A DNA stretch of 64,000 bases from Streptomyces scabiei 87.22 (GTDB lineage Bacteria > Actinomycetota > Actinomycetes > Streptomycetales > Streptomycetaceae), in contig NC_013929.1 in the NCBI RefSeq assembly GCF_000091305.1, positions 1,736,001-1,800,000 on the forward strand. Direction: 5' to 3'. A program made the translations under genes and the position numbers. Below are positions 43,468-50,428 of the stretch, piece after piece. Numbering within the stretch: the first letter of the stretch is position 1; every line of letters starts with the position of its first letter. The notes under the pieces are model-generated. The model ran no database searches. It was not told where the DNA came from and saw only the letters and a program-made list of their open reading frames with translations.

Positions 43468-44283
43468 GTGGCCCTGATCAACACATACGACGGCCGGCTG
43501 TTGCTCTCGGAGACGACTGTGGGCGCGGGCGCCCAGGTGCTGCTCCTCGCCTTCCTGGGCACGGCGATCGGACTGGGCCCGGCGGGCTGGCTGACCGGGC
43601 TGGCCTTCGGGCTCGCCACCTGGGCCGTCCTCAACCGCGCCCTGCTGCGCACCCGGACCCGCACCTTCGGCCCCGCCAACCGTGTCACCCTCGGCCGGGC
43701 CATACTCGTCGGCGCCGTGACCGCGCTGGTCGCCGACTCCTTCCAGAGCTCGCCGCCGGTCTCGCTCTTCGTCGCCCTGACCGCCATGGCCCTGATCCTC
43801 GACGGCGTCGACGGCCAGGTGGCCCGGCGCACCAACACCTCCACCGCGCTGGGGGCACGCTTCGACATGGAGGTCGACGCGTTCCTGATCCTGGTGCTGA
43901 GCGTGTACGTCGCCCTGTCGATGGGCCCGTGGGTGCTGCTGATCGGTCTCATGCGGTACGTCTTCGTCGCCGCCGCCAAGGTGGCGCCCTGGCTGAACAA
44001 CTCCCTCCCGCACAGCATGGCCCGCAAGACGGTCGCCGCCGTCCAGGGTGTCTTCCTGCTGGTCGCGGCCTCCGGTCTGCTGCCGTACGCGGCGGGCTTC
44101 GGCCTGGTCGCGCTGGCACTGGGCTCGCTGCTCTGGTCGTTCGGCCGGGACGTCGCCTGGCTGTTCCGCAACCGTGAGGTCCCCGGCGGGACGGGGCCGG
44201 CCACGACGACCGCCGCCGAGACGGTGACCGTGGCCGTGGCGGCCCCCTCGGGGCGCCGGACCCCGGAACTCGTCGCCGGCTGA
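43468..44283 (+). CDS. CDP-alcohol phosphatidyltransferase family membrane protein
   Basis: This 271-residue integral membrane enzyme has the complete CDP-OH-P motif: DGVDGQVARR, eight residues, then GARFDMEVD. Such enzymes displace CMP from a CDP-alcohol with a second alcohol. The GTG at 43468 follows GGAAGG. Divergent from the dehydrogenase, it extends the GTP-derived pathway cluster and suggests a phosphodiester-linked or lipid-anchored end product. The last 25 residues are Thr/Ala-rich and cytoplasmic. Confidence 0.9.
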   Translation: MALINTYDGRLLLSETTVGAGAQVLLLAFLGTAIGLGPAGWLTGLAFGLATWAVLNRALLRTRTRTFGPANRVTLGRAILVGAVTALVADSFQSSPPVSLFVALTAMALILDGVDGQVARRTNTSTALGARFDMEVDAFLILVLSVYVALSMGPWVLLIGLMRYVFVAAAKVAPWLNNSLPHSMARKTVAAVQGVFLLVAASGLLPYAAGFGLVALALGSLLWSFGRDVAWLFRNREVPGGTGPATTTAAETVTVAVAAPSGRRTPELVAG

Positions 44284-44389
44284 CCCTGACCGCCGTCCGA
44301 CGGGCTCGCCACGAGCCCCTCCCGCGCGGGGCCCGGCTCAGGGGCCGTGCACGAGGAGAGCGCGGACGTGGAGGTCACGGAGGTAGAGG

Positions 44390-44860
44390 TCGCGGCCGTG
44401 GCTCGGCGGACCGGGCCCGTGCAGACCGGGCCCGTGCGGACGGGACCCGTCGGCGGACCGGGACCCGGCGGAACATGAACCCGCGGTCGTGCCCCGCCCC
44501 ACGGTGACCGCGCGGACCGTGACCCGCCGGACCGTTGACCACGCAGACCATGACCGTGCGGACCGGACCCGTGCGGACGGGACCCGTCGGCGGACCGGGA
44601 CCCGGCGGAACATGAACCCGCGGTCGTGCCCCGCCCCACGGTGACCTCGCAGACCGTGACCCGCCGGACCGCTGACCTCGCAGACCATGACCGTGCGGAC
44701 CGCTGACCACGCAGACCGGTGACCGCGTAGACCGGTGAGCACGCAGGCCGGTGACCGCGTAGACCGGTGAGCACGCAGGCCGGTGACCGCGTAGACCGGT
44801 GAGCACGCGGGCCATGACCGCGCGGACCGTGACCGCGCGGACCGTGACCCGCCCGACCAT
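44390..44860. repeat. Minisatellite block with 15/16-bp, 32-bp and 79-bp repeats
   Basis: The 590-bp gap 44284-44874 is almost entirely repeats built from a degenerate 15-16 bp monomer (TGACCGCGCGGACCG and variants). Three copies of a 32-bp dimer occupy 44720 to about 44812. A 79-bp block occurs twice, nearly identical, at 44431-44509 and 44568-44646. The minus strand stays open through the block (161 residues), but the translation is a repeat artefact and no start signal supports a gene. Confidence 0.85.
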
Positions 44861-44874
44861 GGCGCGGCGAAGGC

Positions 44875-45846
44875 TCAGCCGACCGTGAGGACGATCTTCC
44901 CCGTGGTGCGGCCGGTCTCGCCGAGGGCGTGTGCCTCGGCGGCCTCGGCGAGCGGGAAGGTCGCGTCGATGTGGGGCCGCAACCGCCCCTCCTCCACCAG
45001 TGCGGCGACGGCCCGCATCCCCGCCCGGTCGGCCTCGACGAGCATCGGCTCCAGCCGCACCCCCAGCTCATCGGCCCGCTTCCGGTCCTCCTCGTAGCCG
45101 TAGGGGAGGATCGTGACGAGGACGCCCCCCTTGCGCAGGACCTCCAGGGAACGGCTCCGGACGTCACCGGCGAGGGTGTCCAGGACCACGTCGACGTCGG
45201 CGACGGCCTCCGTGAAGTCCGTGGTCCGGTAGTCGATCAGTTCGTCCGCGCCCAGCTCCCGCAGCAGTGCGTGCTTGCCCGCGCCGGCGGTGCCGATGAC
45301 GTACGCGCCGCGCGCCTTGGCGATCTGCACGGCCAGATGGCCCACTCCCCCGGCGGCGGCGTGGATCAGGACGCGCTGCCCCGGCCGCACGTCCGCGGTG
45401 TCGACGAGCGCCTGGTACGCGGTGAGCGCGGCCAGCGGCAGGGCTCCGGCCCGGACGTGGTCGAGGCCGGCCGGCTTGTGCGCGAAGGACCGGGCGGGTG
45501 CCACGGCGTACTCGGCGTAGGCGCCCGCGAGGTGCGGATAGGGCAGCATGCCGAAGACCTCGTCGCCCGGCTTGAAGAGGGTGACGCCGAGGCCGACCTG
45601 CTCCACGACACCCGAGACGTCCCAGCCGAGGACGGTCAGCGGCTCCGGCCGCCACAGTCCGAAGGCCCGGTTCTTCCAGTCGGTGGGGTTGACGCCGGCC
45701 GCGTGCACCCGGACGAGGATCTCGCTCATGCGCGGGGCGGGGCGCGGCAGCTCGGCCTGCCTCAGCACCTCGGGGCCGCCGAAGGTGTCCTGGGTCATGG
45801 CCCGCATGGTGGCGGCGCCGCTGTTCTTCTCGGTGGTTTCGGTCAT
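44875..45846 (-). CDS. NADP-dependent quinone-type oxidoreductase (MDR family)
   Basis: This 323-residue zinc-free MDR protein resembles quinone/alkenal oxidoreductases: VHAAGVNPTDWKNRAFG, LGWDVSGVVEQVG, and the nucleotide motif HAAAGGVGHLAVQIAKARGA. It uses NADPH to reduce alkenals or quinones. The ATG at 45846 is 81 bp from the divergent AraC-type regulator start, with an inverted repeat between them, so the regulator likely controls it. Confidence 0.9.
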   Translation of the reverse strand: MTETTEKNSGAATMRAMTQDTFGGPEVLRQAELPRPAPRMSEILVRVHAAGVNPTDWKNRAFGLWRPEPLTVLGWDVSGVVEQVGLGVTLFKPGDEVFGMLPYPHLAGAYAEYAVAPARSFAHKPAGLDHVRAGALPLAALTAYQALVDTADVRPGQRVLIHAAAGGVGHLAVQIAKARGAYVIGTAGAGKHALLRELGADELIDYRTTDFTEAVADVDVVLDTLAGDVRSRSLEVLRKGGVLVTILPYGYEEDRKRADELGVRLEPMLVEADRAGMRAVAALVEEGRLRPHIDATFPLAEAAEAHALGETGRTTGKIVLTVG

Positions 45847-45882
45847 GCGCTCCAGCCTGCGGCGGGCCGGCGATCACGACAA

Positions 45883-45917
45883 TGGCACGATGGCCATCAT
45901 TCGATGGGATCGTGCCA
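45883..45917. promoter_or_regulatory. Inverted repeat in oxidoreductase/AraC divergent promoter
   Basis: TGGCACGAT (45883-45891) and ATCGTGCCA (45909-45917) are perfect 9-bp arms 17 bp apart, between the two divergent starts. This is a candidate operator for the AraC-type protein. Confidence 0.55.
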
Positions 45918-45927
45918 CACTGGTGGC

Positions 45928-46914
45928 ATGACATCTCCGCACCGTGTGGTGGTCCTCGCTCTCGACGGGGTCTACCCCTTCGAACTCGGCGTGCCGAGCC
46001 GGATCTTCGACGCGACCGAGGGCCTGTACGAGGTGCTGACCTGCACCGTGGACGGGCGCCCGGTGCGCTCGGCGGCCGACTTCTCCATCGCCGTGGACCA
46101 CGGCCCCGAGGTGCTGGACACGGCCGACACCGTGATCGTCGCCTCGTTCGGGCTGACGCCCGCCTCGGCGCGCCTGCTGTCGCCGGAGCTGCCGGAGCCC
46201 GTGGCGGCGGCGCTCGCCCGCATCCGGCCCGGCACCCGGCTGGTGTCCATCTGCACGGGCGCGTTCGTGCTCGCCACGGCCGGACTGCTGGACGGCCGGC
46301 CCGCCACCACGCACTGGGCGGTGGCCGAGGCGTTCCGGGAACGCTTCCCGAACGTGGACCTGGACCCCGACGTGCTGTTCGTCGACGACGGCGACGTCCT
46401 CACCTCCGCAGGCGCCGCCTCCGGCATCGACCTCTGCCTGCACCTCGTGCGCCGGGACCACGGCAGCGAGGTCGCCAACCGGGTCGCGCGCCGGTGTGTG
46501 GTGCCGCCGTGGCGGGAGGGCGGCCAGGCGCAGTACATCGAGCAGCCCGTCCCCCAGGCCCCGGCCAGCGGCACCGCCGCCACCCGGCAGTGGGCACTCG
46601 AACACCTGGACGCTCCGCTGACGCTGGCCGACCTCGCCCGGCACGCCCGGATGAGCCTGCGCACCTTCGCCCGCCGCTTCCGCGACGAGGTCGGTATGAG
46701 CCCCGGCCGCTGGCTCGTCCAGCAGCGGGTGTCCCGCGCCCGCCACCTCCTGGAGTCCACCGACCTCCCGGTCGACGAGATCGCCGGCCGGGTCGGCTTC
46801 GGCACGGGCACCTCGCTGCGCCAGCATCTGCACGCGGCGATCGGGGTGTCGCCGCTGACGTACCGGCGTACGTTCCGGGCGGGGGCGGAGGTCCCCGCGG
46901 GGGCCGGCCGGTGA
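45928..46914 (+). CDS. GlxA-type AraC-family regulator (DJ-1/PfpI domain plus HTH)
   Basis: This 328-residue regulator has an N-terminal class I glutamine amidotransferase-like domain (VVVLALDGVYPFELGVPSRI; nucleophile-elbow-like SICTGAFVLATAGLL) and a C-terminal AraC double HTH (LADLARHARMSLRTFARRF and GFGTGTSLRQHL). Members sense small molecules and activate nearby oxidoreductases. The ATG at 45928 closely follows the inverted repeat. Confidence 0.9.
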   Translation: MTSPHRVVVLALDGVYPFELGVPSRIFDATEGLYEVLTCTVDGRPVRSAADFSIAVDHGPEVLDTADTVIVASFGLTPASARLLSPELPEPVAAALARIRPGTRLVSICTGAFVLATAGLLDGRPATTHWAVAEAFRERFPNVDLDPDVLFVDDGDVLTSAGAASGIDLCLHLVRRDHGSEVANRVARRCVVPPWREGGQAQYIEQPVPQAPASGTAATRQWALEHLDAPLTLADLARHARMSLRTFARRFRDEVGMSPGRWLVQQRVSRARHLLESTDLPVDEIAGRVGFGTGTSLRQHLHAAIGVSPLTYRRTFRAGAEVPAGAGR

Positions 46915-47004
46915 CGGGGGCCGGCCGGTCACGGCGGCCAGCCGGTGACGGGGGCCGGCCGGTCACGGCGGCCAGCCGGTCACGGCGGCCAGCCAGTGAC
47001 GGGG
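46901..47004. repeat. 16-17 bp imperfect tandem repeats at a convergent junction
   Basis: Six or so copies of GCCGGTSACGGSGGCC-like units run from the end of the AraC gene to the LacI stop. The block is rich in GC dyads and may serve as a transcription stop. Confidence 0.75.
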
Positions 47005-48048
47005 CTAGCCGGTGACGGCGGCGCCGGCTCCCGGTGGCATGTTGTAGGGCGTCACCACCTGGATCGCCGACGGCAGGAGGGGCCCCTCGTCGGGGAGGGC
47101 CTGGTGCGCGCGCATGATCGTCTGGCAGGCGCGGCGGACGTCCTGGCGGAGGTCGTGGTGGAGCACGGCGGAGAGCCGGTGCTCGCGCAGCAGCCGGGTG
47201 TTGTCGTGGTCGAGGTCGTGGGCGACGAAGACGTGCGGCTTCCGGCCGAGCGCGGCGAAGGCGTCGAGCGTCGCGGTGTTGCCCCCGCCGATGGAGTAGA
47301 CGGCGGCGATGCCCGGCTCGCGCTCCAGCGCGGCTAGGACGAGGTCGCGCTGGGTGGCGTCGAGGCCGTCGCTGTCGGTGATCTCGACGAGGGTCCGCCG
47401 CGGGTCGACGGCCCGCATCACCCCGCGGAAGCCCATCTCGCGCTCCTCCTCGTTGCGGTAGAAGCCGCGGCTGATCGTCACCAGCACGGCACCCGGCCGC
47501 TCGCCGAGCCACTGCCGCAGCAGATACGCGGCGGTCGCCCCGGCGGCCCGGTTGTCTATGCCGACGTACGCGCCGCGCGCGCTGCCCGGCAGGTCCGTCA
47601 CGAAGGTGACCACCGGGACCCCGGCCGCGACCAGCCGTTCGACGGCGGCGGTCACCTCCGGGACGTCGGGCGCCTTGAGGATCACCCCCTGCGAGCCGCG
47701 CCGGCCGATCCGGTCGAGCACCCTGACCATCTCCGTCGCGGAGCCCGTCTCCCGGAAGTGGAACCGGGACCGCACGACGGCGGGGTGCAGGGACGGCAGC
47801 TCCGCCTCCAGGGCCTCCCGGACCGCCGTGGAGAACCGGTCCGGGGTCTGCATCACGATGTCGACCATGAACGTACGGCCGCCGATGCGCACCTGGGTCC
47901 GCTGCCGGTCCAGGTCCTTGACGGCCTGGTGCACCTCGCGGGCGGTGCTCTCGCGCACCCCGCCCCGGCCGTTGAGGACCCGGTCGACCGTGGCCTGGCT
48001 CAGCCCGGCCTGACGGGCGATCTCCCGGATCGTGTAGGGGTGTGTCAT
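47005..48048 (-). CDS. LacI-family transcriptional regulator
   Basis: This 347-residue LacI-type repressor begins MTHPYTIREIARQAGLSQAT with the hinge-helix-forming HTH, then a periplasmic-binding-protein-like ligand domain (FVTDLPGSARGAYVGIDNRAAG, VYSIGGGNTATLDAFA). The ATG at 48048 has GGACG upstream; the frame stays open through a 7-bp repeat but that extension encodes only RRPPTAD-type repeats. It diverges from an SDR/dehydrogenase pair that it probably regulates in response to a sugar or polyol. Confidence 0.9.
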   Translation of the reverse strand: MTHPYTIREIARQAGLSQATVDRVLNGRGGVRESTAREVHQAVKDLDRQRTQVRIGGRTFMVDIVMQTPDRFSTAVREALEAELPSLHPAVVRSRFHFRETGSATEMVRVLDRIGRRGSQGVILKAPDVPEVTAAVERLVAAGVPVVTFVTDLPGSARGAYVGIDNRAAGATAAYLLRQWLGERPGAVLVTISRGFYRNEEEREMGFRGVMRAVDPRRTLVEITDSDGLDATQRDLVLAALEREPGIAAVYSIGGGNTATLDAFAALGRKPHVFVAHDLDHDNTRLLREHRLSAVLHHDLRQDVRRACQTIMRAHQALPDEGPLLPSAIQVVTPYNMPPGAGAAVTG

Positions 48049-48075
48049 GACGGGGCGTCCTGGGGGGTCGGCGGC

Positions 48076-48145
48076 GGTCGGCGGTCGGCGGTCGGCGGTC
48101 GGCGGTCGGCGGTCGGCGGTCGGCGGTCGGCGGTCGGCGGTCGGC
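48076..48145. repeat. Ten perfect copies of a 7-bp repeat
   Basis: GGTCGGC is repeated ten times without error, starting 28 bp upstream of the LacI start codon. Because 7 is not a multiple of 3 and the tract lies in the leader/promoter region, slippage would alter spacing of regulatory signals. Confidence 0.95.
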
Positions 48146-48228
48146 GGGGGAAACGGCCTCGGTCCCGCCGGTGCTCCCGGGGCACCCGGATGATGGGTTT
48201 TTGATGGCCTGCTGCGGGTTGTACGAGG

Positions 48229-48262
48229 GCCTTCGCCCCTCAAGACTGACAGAGGCGAAGGC
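48229..48262. promoter_or_regulatory. Inverted repeat upstream of SDR gene
   Basis: GCCTTCGCC (48229-48237) and GGCGAAGGC (48254-48262) are perfect 9-bp arms with a 16-bp spacer, midway between the divergent LacI and SDR genes. It could be an operator or a small hairpin. Confidence 0.4.
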
Positions 48263-48345
48263 GCCGGGAAAGGCCGGGACGCCCTGCCCGTGCCTGTGAC
48301 GGGGCCCGGCAGGGCCCACCGGCGCCGACCGAAAGGAAACTCCTG

Positions 48346-49107
48346 ATGGGACTACTGGAGGACAAGGTCGTCCTCGTCAACGGCGGCAGCCAGGGCGTCG
48401 GCGCGGGCATCGTCCGGGCGGCCCTGCGCGAGGGCGCGACCGTGATGTTCACGGGCCGCCGCGCCGAGGTCGGCGAGAAGCTCGCGGCGGACACCGGCGC
48501 CGGCTTCCTGCGGGCCGACCTGACGGACCCGGCGCAGGTGCGCGGTGCCGTGGACCGGGTGGTAGCCGCCCACGGCCGCGTGGACAGCCTCGTCAACGCG
48601 GCCGGCCTGACCTCCCGTGGCTCGCTCCTCGACACCTCGCCCGAGCTGTTCGACGCGCACATCGCGATCAACCTGCGCGCCCCCTTCTTCGCCATGCAGG
48701 CGGTGGTGGAGCACCTGGTGGCCCGCAAGGCGCCCGGCACGATCGTCAACATCGGCTCGAACTGCGCGCACGGCGGCCCGCCGTTCCTGGCCCCGTACTC
48801 CGCCGCGAAGGCCGGTCTCGCGGGCCTCACCCGCAACGCCGCCCACGCCCACCGCTGGGACCGCGTCCGGATCAACGACCTGAACATCGGCTGGACGGAG
48901 ACCGAGGGCGAGGACGCGATCCAGCGCGAGTTCCACGACGCCGGCGACGACTGGCGCGAGCGGGCCGCCGAGCGCCTGCCGATGGGCAAGCTCGGCCAGG
49001 TCGACGAGATCGCCGACTTCGTGGTCTTCCTCCTGTCCGACCGCAGCGGCGTGGTCACCGGCTCGGTGATCGACTGGGACCAGAACGTCCCGGGCGCCTC
49101 GGACTGA
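48346..49107 (+). CDS. SDR-family oxidoreductase
   Basis: This 253-residue classical SDR has NGGSQGVGAGIVRAAL, NAAG (LVNAAGLTS), the catalytic serine in IVNIGSNCAHG and YSAAKAGLAGL. The glycine-rich loop begins with N rather than T, slightly unusual. The ATG at 48346 follows AAGGAAA. It precedes a Gfo/Idh/MocA dehydrogenase by 79 bp, and both face the LacI regulator, which suggests oxidation of a sugar or cyclitol. Confidence 0.9.
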   Translation: MGLLEDKVVLVNGGSQGVGAGIVRAALREGATVMFTGRRAEVGEKLAADTGAGFLRADLTDPAQVRGAVDRVVAAHGRVDSLVNAAGLTSRGSLLDTSPELFDAHIAINLRAPFFAMQAVVEHLVARKAPGTIVNIGSNCAHGGPPFLAPYSAAKAGLAGLTRNAAHAHRWDRVRINDLNIGWTETEGEDAIQREFHDAGDDWRERAAERLPMGKLGQVDEIADFVVFLLSDRSGVVTGSVIDWDQNVPGASD

Positions 49108-49186
49108 CCCGCCGCCCACCCGCTTCCTCTCTGCTCCCCTCTGCTTCCCCCCTGCTTCATCTGCACTTTCGAAAGGGACACTCGTC

Positions 49187-50197
49187 ATGCGCATTGGCAT
49201 CCTGGGGCTGGGCCGCATCGGCGCCTTCCACGCCGGGACTCTCGCCGGACTGGACGTCGTGGAGGAGCTGGTGGTCTCCGACCCGGTGGCCGCCGCGGCG
49301 CTGGCGGCAGGCGAGAAGTTCGGCGCCACCGTGGTCGATTCGCCCGAGGCGGTGTTCGCCTCGGGGATCGACGGTGTCGTGATCACCGCCGCCACCGACG
49401 CGCACCCGGGGCTGATCCTGGCCGCCGTCGAGGCGGGCGTCCCGGTGTTCTGCGAGAAGCCGGTGGCGAAGACGGTCGAGGAGAGCCTGACCGTGCTGCG
49501 CGCGGTGCGCGAGAGCGGCATCGAGGCGCAGATCGGCTTCAACCGCCGCTTCGACGCGGGCTGTGTGGCCGCCCGCGAGGCCGTCCTCAGCGGGGAGCTG
49601 GGCGCGCTGCACACCGTACGGTCGACCACCCTCGACCCCGCCCCGCCGCCGGCGGCCTATGTCGCGGTGTCGGGCGGCATCTTCCGCGACTGCGCGGTGC
49701 ACGACTTCGACGTGGTGCGCTGGGTGACGGGCCGTGAGGTCGTCGAGGTGTACGCGACGGGCGCCAACAAGGGCGCGGAGTACATCAAGGAGGCGGGTGA
49801 CGTCGACACGGCGTCCGCGCTCCTGACCTTCGACGACGGCACCATCGGCGTCATCTCCAACACCCGTCACAACGCGCGGGGTTACGACGTCCGTCTGGAG
49901 GTCCACGGCATGCAGGACAGCATCGCCGCCGGCCTCGACCCCCAGCTTCCGCTGCGCTCCGCCGAGCCCGGGGTGACCTTCCCCTCCGGCGTCCCGCACA
50001 CCTTCTTCATGGACCGCTTCGCCGGTGCCTACCGCGCCGAACTCACCGCGTTCACCGAGGTCGTCGCCGGCACCCGCACCTCGCCCTGCACGGTCGCGGA
50101 CGCCCTGGAGGCCAGCTGGATCGCCGAGGCGGCGACCCTGTCGGTGGCCGAGCGGCGCCCGGTGCGGCTGGAGGAGGTACGCGAGGCGGTTCTGTAG
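49187..50197 (+). CDS. Gfo/Idh/MocA-family dehydrogenase (inositol 2-dehydrogenase-like)
   Basis: This 336-residue protein has the Rossmann motif IGILGLGRIGAFHAGTL, the family signature FCEKPVA and the catalytic region GGIFRDCAVHDFDVVRW with the conserved Asp-x-x-x-His pattern. It is closest in style to myo-inositol 2-dehydrogenase (IolG), but no other iol genes are present. The ATG at 49187 follows GAAAGGGA. It is likely cotranscribed with the SDR under LacI control. Confidence 0.9.
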   Translation: MRIGILGLGRIGAFHAGTLAGLDVVEELVVSDPVAAAALAAGEKFGATVVDSPEAVFASGIDGVVITAATDAHPGLILAAVEAGVPVFCEKPVAKTVEESLTVLRAVRESGIEAQIGFNRRFDAGCVAAREAVLSGELGALHTVRSTTLDPAPPPAAYVAVSGGIFRDCAVHDFDVVRWVTGREVVEVYATGANKGAEYIKEAGDVDTASALLTFDDGTIGVISNTRHNARGYDVRLEVHGMQDSIAAGLDPQLPLRSAEPGVTFPSGVPHTFFMDRFAGAYRAELTAFTEVVAGTRTSPCTVADALEASWIAEAATLSVAERRPVRLEEVREAVL

Positions 50198-50228
50198 GCT
50201 CCGCCCACTCCCACTCCGCCCTGAAGCA

Positions 50229-50266
50229 GCCCCCGTCCGCGCCCTGTGCACACGCCGGACGGGGGC
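50229..50266 (+). terminator. Hairpin terminator after Gfo/Idh/MocA gene
   Basis: An 11-bp perfect stem (GCCCCCGTCCG) with a 16-nt loop, 31 bp after the stop codon. It marks the left edge of the defence-like island. Confidence 0.6.
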
Positions 50267-50428
50267 GCGTGGGAGCACTCCGCCGATTTCGTAACGACGT
50301 GGGATGGACAAATGCCCTCACGTGCCGCCACCATCCTTGAGACACAACAGCATGTGACGCACCGTCTTTCCCATGGCATGCCCCGGAGAGAAAGCGGCCG
50401 GGGCCACTTCTCATTCCGGGGGCGGGGA

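Noticed and set aside
44720..44812. Possible CRISPR array from the 32-bp repeats
   Set aside because: Repeats are contiguous without spacers and are made of 16-bp half units; no cas genes are present.
44375..44860. A 161-codon minus-strand ORF with HRSARS-like repeats
   Set aside because: It is the translation of the minisatellite, with no ribosome binding site and no domain.
43446..45167. A 573-codon minus-strand frame running through the CDP-alcohol transferase gene and the repeat block
   Set aside because: It crosses a clear plus-strand gene and minisatellites; the translation is Arg/Ser/Pro-rich and unlike any family.
48076..48145. Repeat tract as coding N-terminus of the LacI protein
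   Set aside because: The encoded RRPPTAD repeats precede a normal LacI start (MTHPYTIREI), and a usable start exists at 48048.
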